59,324 nucleotides of DNA, taken from Deltaproteobacteria bacterium. GTDB taxonomy: Bacteria > Myxococcota_A > Polyangia > JAAYKL01. The translations under genes were made by a program, and so were the position numbers. This document shows positions 27,501 through 34,876 of this stretch, piece by piece. Location: contig JAFGQN010000183.1 in NCBI GenBank assembly GCA_016935665.1, positions 1-59,324 of the forward strand, written 5' to 3'. Positions within the stretch are counted from its first letter, which is position 1. Each line of letters starts with the position of its first letter. The notes beneath the pieces were generated by a model. That model made no database searches. It saw nothing but the letters and a program-made list of their open reading frames with translations, and had not been told where the DNA came from.

Positions 27501-30134
27501 ACTGCGATTTCCAAAGTTCCCATCAATCGCCGCGAATTCTGCTCCCAGCGCCTTTGCCATCAGAGTATCTGTTGGAGGCATCTCCTCCCCATACAACGCG
27601 AGTCCGCGTCTGCACACATCGATACCCTTGTCAAACTCACCGGATATAATACACTGCTCCATCTGATTGAGCAGAACGGTCGCACTCTGTTTCTGCGCAA
27701 GCGGCATCTGTTCCATTTCGCGGTAAATTCTATCGGCCTCGTCGTACATTCCCGTGAGATACAGCGAACGACTGTATTCTTTTTTTAAAAAGAACAGTGT
27801 GTGAAGGGGCAACTCAATGGCGTGTTCGTGCACCAGCCTGTCCGCCATTGCGAAGTATTGGCAGGCGTCGTGCCAGGCAGCGGCCAGATTCGCCTGTTTT
27901 CCGCATTCGATGTTGATGTCCACCAGTTCTGCTATTTCCGCGACATCGGTCATGCCATGCACTCCCGCATTGAGATGTCCCGCCACATCAAACGGGGAAA
28001 TCCGCGAGTTGCCGAGTTGTTTATGGAGCATGCGACCCACCGCAAGCCGGTTTTCCATTCGTCTCTCCTCGGGAATTTCCTCGTACGCCGCCTGAAGAAA
28101 TCTATCATGGGTAAATGCCATGCGCACCGACGTTTGATTATTCCCGCGGCCAATCCGCCGAAAATCGCCATCAACCACACAAAGATAGTCCTGATTGACC
28201 AACTCCAGCAGATTCTGCCGAAGCATCTTTGCAGACACACCGGTTACTTCCGACAGTATTGATGATTCAAACTCATTTCCAACACATGCGGCAGAGGTCA
28301 GCAGCTCCTTTTGCCCTTTGGGCAGCGTGTGTATCGCGTTCGACAGCAGACTCACAACGTCGTTCATACCGTCGTGTCTCAGTGACGCGCTTCCATCAAA
28401 GCGCCATCTGGAGGCGGTACTGTCGAAATTGAGAAGCCCCTGTTTGAAACAGGCCGACAGAAGTTGCTTGATGTAAAACGGATTCCCGTTGGATTTTTGC
28501 CACAGAAACTCATTCAGTTCGTCGTTCGGTTCTGCCAACGTCAAATTCACATATGTATCGAGATGAAGTCTGGTCAACGGTCCGAGGGGCAGTTCCACGT
28601 AGGGGACATTTACCTGGTCCAATGATGCTTTCAACTGCATTGTGGGATTCAGTGAATCCACCTCCGTATCCCGATACGCACACACCACAGTCAGATGCAC
28701 ACAGCCGGGCATGCGCGCTATTTCCTCAATCAGCTTCAGGCTGGATACATCCGCCCACTGCGTGTCATCCAGAAAGAGCACCAGCGGATGTTCGTCTGTG
28801 GCAATGAAGTCAAAAAAGGCGCTAAACGCGGCCACGAGTCGATGTTGCGTTTCCATCCCGCCAACCGCCCAGGACTTGTCCTGCACTCCCATGACGGTTT
28901 GCAAAGAGCCAACCAAATTGCACAGCATCGAAATACTCGATCCAAGAGTGCTTTTGCACTGCTCACGCCACTCTTCCACAAATTGTGACGACTGACACAA
29001 CAGATGTTCGATGTATGTGTCCACCGCGGAGATAATGGCACTATAGGGGGTGCGAACCTGGTACTTGTCATATTTTCCCTGAATAAACATACCTTGCCGA
29101 AGGGTGACCGGCTGGTAAAGTTCCTGAATCAGCACCGATTTTCCGATACCCGGCGCACCCGCCACAAACGCAATCCCGCAGTGGGTGCGATTTTGGAAAG
29201 AAGTAAGATTTTTTAAAATTGCCAACTCAGGTTCACGTCCCAGCACCACATTGGGTAGCGAGAGACTTGAAATTTTATCCTTCATGCCGCATTGAGGAGG
29301 CGGCTTCGAAATCGCGTGGTTGGCCAGCTTTTGCGCCTGTTCCAAATCGTACAGGAGACCCTGACAGGTTTGATACCGGCTGGCGCTATCCTTTGCGAGC
29401 ATATGGCGCAACACCGCCAGTAAAAACTCTCCCGCCTTTTGTTTTAAACGAGCGGGAAACGTCACGGATTGGGCGATGTGAAAATGAATCAAATCCATTG
29501 GATTTGCATCGGCCACCGGCAATGCCCCGGCAAGCATCTGATAAAAGGTGATGCCCAGCGAATAAAAATCGGTGCGATAGTCCACGGGACGATTCATCCG
29601 TCCCGTCTGTTCGGGAGACATATATGCCAGCGTTCCCTGCAAGTGCTCCAGGGGTGAAAACTCGGTGGTATCTTCCCGGAACCGACTGGAAATGGAAAAA
29701 TCGATGTACTTGATTTCTGTCAAATCGCGGTTCACCAGAACATTGGCCGGTTTGATGTCTTTGTGGAACACGTTCGCAGCGTGGATGTCGCTTAACCCTT
29801 GAACCATCATTTTGGCCAGAGGAAAAAACTGCGCCAACCCGAATCCGTTCGGTGGAATAACTGTATCGAGAGACGCCATCCCGTCGTCTTCTTCGACCAG
29901 TACCGACACCCCTTCATCGAAAAGGAGCCCCTTTGGCTTAACCACATAGGGGCTGTCAAGATACTGGAGCAGCTCAAATTCCCACTCCAGAACATCTTTC
30001 CCAAAGACATTTTCCTCACCGATTTTGAGCACCGCTGTGGCGTGCGACTCCGTGTCCATCCCCCGAAAAATATGCGATCGCAGCCCCCGATGAAGTTCAC
30101 TCAAAATCTGAAACCCGGCCACTTCATGCATCAT
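24507..30134 (-). CDS. Giant hybrid Ser/Thr kinase - AAA ATPase - GAF/PAS - histidine kinase
   Basis: A 1875-residue cytoplasmic signalling protein. Order: Ser/Thr kinase (about 5-270; HKDIKPANV at 124-132, YIDFSIS at 143-149, GTLAYMSPEQTGRMNR at 167-182); AAA/STAND ATPase with Walker A GAPGIGKS at 326-333 and LVLFLDDTQWAD as Walker B; a long helical-repeat region (about 680-1280); GAF domain (about 1330-1490); PAS domain (about 1500-1610); histidine kinase with phospho-acceptor His1622 in AAGMAHEINNPLSG, N-box NILKNGAEAM, G-boxes DNGPGMS and GKGTGLGLS. The start is set at ATG 30134; an upstream GTG at 30185 is possible. Such fusions integrate several inputs and pass the signal to an unlinked response regulator. 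The divergent neighbour is the GH8 gene, but no regulator is adjacent. Confidence 0.93.
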   Translation of the reverse strand: MMHEVAGFQILSELHRGLRSHIFRGMDTESHATAVLKIGEENVFGKDVLEWEFELLQYLDSPYVVKPKGLLFDEGVSVLVEEDDGMASLDTVIPPNGFGLAQFFPLAKMMVQGLSDIHAANVFHKDIKPANVLVNRDLTEIKYIDFSISSRFREDTTEFSPLEHLQGTLAYMSPEQTGRMNRPVDYRTDFYSLGITFYQMLAGALPVADANPMDLIHFHIAQSVTFPARLKQKAGEFLLAVLRHMLAKDSASRYQTCQGLLYDLEQAQKLANHAISKPPPQCGMKDKISSLSLPNVVLGREPELAILKNLTSFQNRTHCGIAFVAGAPGIGKSVLIQELYQPVTLRQGMFIQGKYDKYQVRTPYSAIISAVDTYIEHLLCQSSQFVEEWREQCKSTLGSSISMLCNLVGSLQTVMGVQDKSWAVGGMETQHRLVAAFSAFFDFIATDEHPLVLFLDDTQWADVSSLKLIEEIARMPGCVHLTVVCAYRDTEVDSLNPTMQLKASLDQVNVPYVELPLGPLTRLHLDTYVNLTLAEPNDELNEFLWQKSNGNPFYIKQLLSACFKQGLLNFDSTASRWRFDGSASLRHDGMNDVVSLLSNAIHTLPKGQKELLTSAACVGNEFESSILSEVTGVSAKMLRQNLLELVNQDYLCVVDGDFRRIGRGNNQTSVRMAFTHDRFLQAAYEEIPEERRMENRLAVGRMLHKQLGNSRISPFDVAGHLNAGVHGMTDVAEIAELVDINIECGKQANLAAAWHDACQYFAMADRLVHEHAIELPLHTLFFLKKEYSRSLYLTGMYDEADRIYREMEQMPLAQKQSATVLLNQMEQCIISGEFDKGIDVCRRGLALYGEEMPPTDTLMAKALGAEFAAIDGNFGNRSFDDIFQSAPMVDVNAMGKMRFLDGLSALGYLSSQANINGWAVMRMTNLSLQYGHIALSSFAYAFSALIYSLAGDYAKSKAFGDLGIGLANRDMDLSVIGRSYASYFALAAHHTTPYATLVERLAYVLPLCMRGGDLLYASFAQLFMSLDKLLMGVPLEELAQLIDDEQIQFFFLYAPSTLDLYFQPSVVEAVRILTERPPHAFGLTFDEEEFQRTFKDTPIALGWHAFCELMVSWLLYEDFPFEKITQRIEYLNTGPRGQAQVMEGYFYGALSVCRSLREKTDDNREARLAFVDDAISKMEIWQTFCPQNFGAKYHVMMAERLRTLNGPMEEAVSHYKQAISMATHEKMINIKAVALLCYGEYWWAIDGLVAKSLVRQAEEAFARWQAHAVITRLRRRFPAAFEFTGSIAFHGETPTSESVPSFENSRFDLNTILQVSSVLSVERDFVRLLQQTVHTLMGNAGATRCVLMLPGTENLELLVDSDDHDSVEHDSTVFPDNCTRLPCTLINKARNGGVAVVENDVQLVSGWQQDTYLAQSKVRSLICLPVYLKGELALIVYMENNLVADAFPETGMDVLMALGTLAAISIANAKYLERREKAEKELQAARDYIDSIIDAMPSSLVGVNSDGRITHWNAQAARETSITAAMAAGKPLTEVMPYYRSEVQHIYNVMNGTGEYRKRHHRYRTSGGECIEDITIFPVDAGGVHSAVIRIDDVTSQVQMSETLIQSEKMLSMGGLAAGMAHEINNPLSGIMQSASVLSMRLLDENLPGNRKAAEQVGTRMSDVVKYVQMRSIDKTLELISDSSAQAAQIVRNMLNFARKSTSDFTSVKITDLMEKCIEVASADFDLNRNFDFRKIKIERNYGSDLPSVYCDAGKIQQVFFNILKNGAEAMAEKQTALGLSYHPAFHLRISSDAAAHMIQVEIGDNGPGMSPDVSRRVFEPFYTSKPVGKGTGLGLSVSYFIITDNHKGEMSVMANPGEGACFVIRLPFEEPKPN

Positions 30135-30452
30135 ATTTATTCCAGCAACAACTTTCTCAACTGGTGATTTGTGTCGTACCTCCACTACACCGGCTCACCT
30201 GGTTGCGTGACAGGCCTCTGATAATTCGTGATGCTCATGGAGATAAGAATACAGTGGGGAACAATCCGTCTGAGGCCACTAAATATTTTATATTACATAA
30301 TTGATCGCGCCATAATTTCTGCAAATGCCGGGAGACGCCATCTGGCTAAAATTGGAATTTTAAAGAGAAATGACTTTAAAAAATTTCAAATAGTGGCGGT
30401 TTCAGATAGTGTTTGGCGCTCAAAAGCAGTTCAACGACAAAAGGATGAACAT
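30135..30452. other. Divergent promoter region, sensor kinase / GH8
   Basis: 318 bases between the hybrid kinase and the GH8 lipoprotein. The portion near 30285-30320 is very AT-rich (ATATTTTATATTACATAATTG), a likely promoter zone for GH8. The frame leading into GH8 is open across much of this region but has no ribosome site before 30453. Confidence 0.45.
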
Positions 30453-31835
30453 ATGTCGCGAAAACTACAAACCACGTTTTTTTTACTGGCAATGGCGGCT
30501 GTTGCCTGTGGCGGAGCGAACTTTGCCGGCGCATCCAGCGAGGGTTCCACCGCATCTGACGCCCTGGTGATGCCTCCAGCCCCAAAACCCGTCGCTCAGG
30601 GCGCGTATTATACCGGTGATTATCGAAATATGCTTGCAGAATTCGGATTATCGAAGGCTGAAATTCAACAGCGAGTCGAACACGACTACCAGCAGCTTTT
30701 TCACGGCGACGCCGCCACGCAAACCGTGATGTATCAGGGTCCCGCCAACGAAAACGGGCCGTCCGCGTACATCAAGGACATCGGCAGCGATGATGTGCGA
30801 TCGGAAGGCATGTCGTACGGCATGATGTTCGCAGTGCAGCTCGATAAAAAATCCGATTTCGATGCCCTGTGGAACTTTGCGCACACCTACATGTATCACG
30901 CCGACGAAAATCATCCCGATGCAGGCTATTTCGCGTGGAGCATGAGTGAAGATGGCACTGTGCGGGACGACAATCCCGCGCCCGATGGCGAAGAATACTT
31001 TGCCATGTCGCTGCTCTTTGCTTCGAACCGATGGGGGGACGGTGATGGAATTTTCAATTACGGCAAAGCGGCGAAAAAAATTCTTTCGGATATGATTCAC
31101 AGAGAAGACAAAACCGGTGAAATCACCCAATGGGATGGGGAAAAGAAGCAGACCTGGAAAAACAACGCCACCATTGTGGCCCTGATGCACCCCGAATATC
31201 ACATGGTGCGCTTTTCGCCCAACACTCAAAATTTTGCATCGAATTCCGATCATACCGACCCCTCGTATCACGTGCCCGCCTTTTACGAACTGTTTGCCCT
31301 TTGGGGGCCCAAAGAAGACGCGGAATTCTGGAAAACGGCCGCTGCCGTCAGCCGGGATTATTTTGTGAAGGTGGCGCACCCGGAAACGGGTCTAACCCCG
31401 GACTACGCCGAATTTGATGGCACACCAGTGGCGGCTTCCTGGAATCCCAACACCGCACATTTTGGACCGGACGCGTATCGAACCGCGATGAACTGGTCGG
31501 TGGATTGTGCCTGGTGGGGCAAGGACATCAAACGTCAGGAAGAACTCTCCAGCAAACTGCAACGTTTTTTCCAATCAAAGGGTGTCTATGCCCATCAGGC
31601 CAGTTACACCCTGGATGGCGCCCAAAACCTGGTGGACTACCAATCCATGGGCCTGACTGCCATGAACGCTGCCGCCAGCATATGCAGCTGCGAAAAAGTG
31701 GCCTTTGAATTTGTCGAAATGCTGTGGCGCACCCCATTAAAAACCGGCAAATGGCGCTATTACGACGGCATGCTCACCATGTTCGCCCTGCTCAACCTGA
31801 GCGGCAATTACAAAATCTACAAGCCCGCGAAATGA
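30453..31835 (+). CDS. GH8 lipoprotein, Rex-like oligoxylanase
   Basis: Lipoprotein of 460 residues (lipobox VAAVAC-type, Cys19) with a short spacer to about 50 and a glycoside hydrolase family 8 barrel. SDDVRSEGMSYGMMFAVQLD at 112-131 carries the general acid Glu118; FAWSMSEDG (160-168) and DGEEYFAMSLLFA (178-190) contain the Asp expected to act as base. The sequence, with HTYMYHADENHPDAGYFAW, resembles reducing-end xylose-releasing exo-oligoxylanases (Rex) more than endoglucanases, by memory of the family. It would trim xylo-oligosaccharides released by the two GH10 enzymes in the window. AAAGGATGAACAT precedes the ATG at 30453. A strong terminator follows. Confidence 0.85.
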   Translation: MSRKLQTTFFLLAMAAVACGGANFAGASSEGSTASDALVMPPAPKPVAQGAYYTGDYRNMLAEFGLSKAEIQQRVEHDYQQLFHGDAATQTVMYQGPANENGPSAYIKDIGSDDVRSEGMSYGMMFAVQLDKKSDFDALWNFAHTYMYHADENHPDAGYFAWSMSEDGTVRDDNPAPDGEEYFAMSLLFASNRWGDGDGIFNYGKAAKKILSDMIHREDKTGEITQWDGEKKQTWKNNATIVALMHPEYHMVRFSPNTQNFASNSDHTDPSYHVPAFYELFALWGPKEDAEFWKTAAAVSRDYFVKVAHPETGLTPDYAEFDGTPVAASWNPNTAHFGPDAYRTAMNWSVDCAWWGKDIKRQEELSSKLQRFFQSKGVYAHQASYTLDGAQNLVDYQSMGLTAMNAAASICSCEKVAFEFVEMLWRTPLKTGKWRYYDGMLTMFALLNLSGNYKIYKPAK

Positions 31836-31847
31836 TCCGATTTTATC

Positions 31848-31900
31848 GCCGCATCGCCACATGGTCGATGCGGCATCTCAGCCTTGTCGAGATATTTTTT
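31848..31900 (+). terminator. Tandem hairpins with T-run after GH8
   Basis: GCCGCATCG (31848-31856) pairs with CGATGCGGC (31866-31874), a perfect 9-bp stem. Immediately after, ATCTC (31875-31879) pairs with GAGAT (31889-31893) and is followed by ATTTTTT. This is a convincing intrinsic terminator for the GH8 transcript, in front of the convergent 794-residue gene. Confidence 0.75.
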
Positions 31901-31942
31901 AATTGAATCGCCATCGGTGACGCCATTCCTATAATTGAATAT

Positions 31943-34327
31943 TCATGAACCGGCAGTGTGAAACCATAGCTGCTTAATATCCTGAACACGATTGTCATTG
32001 TCGCTGCCAAGCACTAAACGAATGCCGTAGGTGCTATCAGGTTGCACAACTTCACGATAAAAATCGACATGCCAGCCAAATGGCTGCCAGTCATATCCGT
32101 CGGGCTCTCTTCCCGCCGGATCATCCGATGGATCACGACGCACACGGATAGAAAATCGTTCGTTGGGGGCCTTCAAGGGAAATGTATTTTCGTACCAGTC
32201 TGGATAACGTTCATCAAAACAGGGATACTCCAGGTTTCCGGCATCATTGGTCGTCGGCTGGATGGGACGTGCCGGGTAGTCCCGCCAACCGTCATTTGTG
32301 GCAAACTGAAGGGATACGCGATAGCGCTGAGTTTCCAACGTGGTGTTGTGTACCCAGAATGTCAGCTGAAGGCGTATTCTGCACCTGGGACATCCATCGG
32401 AACTTCGGCATGTGCAGTTCCTCCTGGTGGAATGGGGAACGGGTATCCGCTGCCCAAAGCTGGAATGCCATCTTGAAATATCCCGATCAACGGGTAATCC
32501 GTTCCGATCGAGGTCGGGTGATGAGCCCGCCTGGGTGATCCAGATGTAGCCACTGTGTTGCGCCGATGCGGTCATATGAGGCGTCCACTCAATGTCCCCG
32601 TGTTCGTGAAGATTGATAAATTTAATATTGTGACTTCCAGGCAAGTCGCGGTCTGAAACCCAAATCCAGAATCCGAGTGATCCGAGCCGGTTCGCGTACG
32701 GTTTCATTGGATGATCCTTTATATAGAATATCTGGTAAGACCGCTTGAAACGTTCGTCGGTGTTGCGCCAGGGCGAATTTCTCCACGCACACCAGTCCAT
32801 CAGTCCCTCGGATTCTCCGTTCTGACCATGTGAATAATATCCAAGTGCATTGCACCCCATAATGTTCCAACCGTGGCCCTCATGTTGAATGTAAACAGGT
32901 GCATGTTTGAGTACCTGCTTCAGACGGGCGTCAATTTTATCGGCGCGCATTCGAATCGCCGATTCCCCAGGGTCCAGTATGCTGAAATTATATGATTCCA
33001 CACGCAATGGCGTCCGCGATGGCCACGATGCGAGCGGTGACACATCCTCTGGGCGACAGGTGCCCATAATATGCGTGGAGATATGGTCACCGTAATCAGC
33101 GGGAGATGGGTCCGCTTCCGACGCATTGCCGACCTCCCATCTGCGTTGTGCCGGCGGAAGAACAATCTGATATGCGCCAAGAAGCCTCGCCCAGCCCGCA
33201 GGGATGCATTGCGGATAAATCGACTGAGGGGACGGCTGCCCATTTTCCAATCCCTGCCGTCGCTCAATACCTGTTTCACCGGTGCTGAGGTCCCCCATTT
33301 TGAAATAATGGGGGATGGGATGAAAGTAAATATGCAGATACGACTCAATGGGAACTCTTCTGTACCATATATAGTTATTATTGTGCCCTGTGCAAAAGAC
33401 ATACAGATTGTGGTCAAAGCTGACCAGTGCAGGCGAAGTGCCCGTGTACTGTCCGGGGACGGTTCCCTGCAGTTTCCAAAAACCCCCATCGTAAGAGGCG
33501 ATCCAGATATCATTAGCGGTGCTGGAACGAAACGCCGCATACAGAAGCACGGGTTGATTATCGAGGTCGATTTGCGGTATTTGCAGCGAGTTGTCCGGGA
33601 TGCTGCGGGAGAACTGATGAAACGCCAGCGCCGGTGCATCCCGAGACCAGGCGTCCGTGATATGAACAGGACGGCTCCAATGAGCTTCCCCATGAGGGGA
33701 AGACTGAACCCTTTCCACAACCATTACTCGCTCATCTTCTGATGATGTGTACGCAATTGCGGTTCGTGTTGTTCGCGGAACCGCGTAAATATTGTGTTGT
33801 CTTGTCCATGAAATATCAGCAAGCACCGGAGATGTAACGCGTGTACACCCGGGAATGGCTCTGTTATCTTCGCCGTGTTCACTCCACCACAACTGTTCAT
33901 TTTCGGTATCATCGCGAAAACACAGAATGGGTCGATTACCGACAGGCCGTTCGGGATGATAATGGAGCGCAACCGCAATGGTAGAGTCGGCATTTGAAAT
34001 CCGTCCTCTGCCCGTCCACGTATTCGATGTCGGATTCCACGATACCAACCAGATTTTGCTATTGGTATGTCCGATAAAGGCTATCCAGAGCTCGCCATTG
34101 AAAGCGACCATCTCGGGTGGTCTGGATGTCTTGAGCAGATTGGGTTCACTGCCAGGTATTCTTTCCGGCACCTCATGATATGTCCAGGACGATCCGGCTG
34201 TCAGACTGCGATGCGATGCAATCTCAAACCGGTCGCTGTTGTGCTTTTTATAAACAACATAAATACAATCGTTCAAACAAGCGACCGCGGGTTTGCCATC
34301 GGCAGATGACTCAGAAATATACGGCAT
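31943..34327 (-). CDS. Large propeller-lectin-like protein of unknown function
   Basis: A 794-residue protein, not recognised as a whole. CAGGAG five bases before ATG 34327 fixes the start. The N-terminal half (about 1-350) has repeating blocks such as PAVACLNDCIYVVYKKHNSDRFEIAS, PEMVAFNGELWIAFIGHTNSKIWLVSW and PALVSFDHNLYVFCTGHNNNYIWYRR, the pattern of fucose/sialic-type lectin beta-propellers. The second half has no family I know; it contains YIQHEGHGWNIMGCNALGYYSHGQ and a Cys cluster CTCRSSDGCPRC (two CxC/CxxC pairs) that may bind zinc. Unlike its neighbours it has no signal peptide, lipobox or Asp-rich linker. It could be exported by a non-Sec route (for example type VI or contractile system) or act in the cytoplasm. 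Confidence 0.75.
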   Translation of the reverse strand: MPYISESSADGKPAVACLNDCIYVVYKKHNSDRFEIASHRSLTAGSSWTYHEVPERIPGSEPNLLKTSRPPEMVAFNGELWIAFIGHTNSKIWLVSWNPTSNTWTGRGRISNADSTIAVALHYHPERPVGNRPILCFRDDTENEQLWWSEHGEDNRAIPGCTRVTSPVLADISWTRQHNIYAVPRTTRTAIAYTSSEDERVMVVERVQSSPHGEAHWSRPVHITDAWSRDAPALAFHQFSRSIPDNSLQIPQIDLDNQPVLLYAAFRSSTANDIWIASYDGGFWKLQGTVPGQYTGTSPALVSFDHNLYVFCTGHNNNYIWYRRVPIESYLHIYFHPIPHYFKMGDLSTGETGIERRQGLENGQPSPQSIYPQCIPAGWARLLGAYQIVLPPAQRRWEVGNASEADPSPADYGDHISTHIMGTCRPEDVSPLASWPSRTPLRVESYNFSILDPGESAIRMRADKIDARLKQVLKHAPVYIQHEGHGWNIMGCNALGYYSHGQNGESEGLMDWCAWRNSPWRNTDERFKRSYQIFYIKDHPMKPYANRLGSLGFWIWVSDRDLPGSHNIKFINLHEHGDIEWTPHMTASAQHSGYIWITQAGSSPDLDRNGLPVDRDISRWHSSFGQRIPVPHSTRRNCTCRSSDGCPRCRIRLQLTFWVHNTTLETQRYRVSLQFATNDGWRDYPARPIQPTTNDAGNLEYPCFDERYPDWYENTFPLKAPNERFSIRVRRDPSDDPAGREPDGYDWQPFGWHVDFYREVVQPDSTYGIRLVLGSDNDNRVQDIKQLWFHTAGS

Positions 34328-34876
34328 ATTCACTCCTGAAAATCTACGTCACCAAACGGGACGGCGCTCGCATTTCGCAGGTTCGCCAGCGGTTCACAAC
34401 AGGCTAAACGCGAAATGAACATTGCAACACGTCCCCAAAGCAACGGCTTCGACATCCGGAGCGTTGCCGGATGTCCAGTTGTTCATCAGTTTTTCTGAAC
34501 GGGAAAATGGTGGCCGATGGTCAGTGGATTGTCAATGATTTTCCCACCCGTTTAAAAACTGCTGAAAGGCGTTACTCCCAGTGGACCCATTTACAGGACA
34601 TGCTGCGCGAAGTGACCTGGCGCGGCAGGAATACTGTGGCAGCACTATGCCCCCGACACAGCGGGGGGATTTGTAGTAATTGGGTATTGCTTTATCCGAA
34701 ACTCCGCTGGCGCCTCTGCTGGCGGAACTGAAAAAGACCCATTCGGGATCCTCTCCTGGTAATGGTTCATCTGGTGTCGTCCATACTTCCTTTTTGGGTT
34801 TGAAGTCGAAATACCGCAAACCGCGCCAATTGGTTTTGGGGGCATTGCGAATAAGGAGTGAAACGGAATCGCCCAG
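34328..34876. other. Intergenic region with in-frame open extension of DUF4215 gene
   Basis: 549 bases with no confident gene. On the minus strand, the frame of the DUF4215 gene continues open for about 114 codons beyond its TAG stop (34877-34879), down to about 34532. Its first part looks protein-like (APKTNWRGLRYFDFKPKK and then DEPLPGEDPEWVFF). There is no ATG with a ribosome site; only a TTG at 34819. It may be a decayed gene fragment. The plus-strand frames are less convincing. Confidence 0.35.

Noticed and set aside
33071..33742. 223-codon plus-strand frame
   Set aside because: Antisense to the 794-residue protein, whose strand has a clear ribosome site and repeat pattern.
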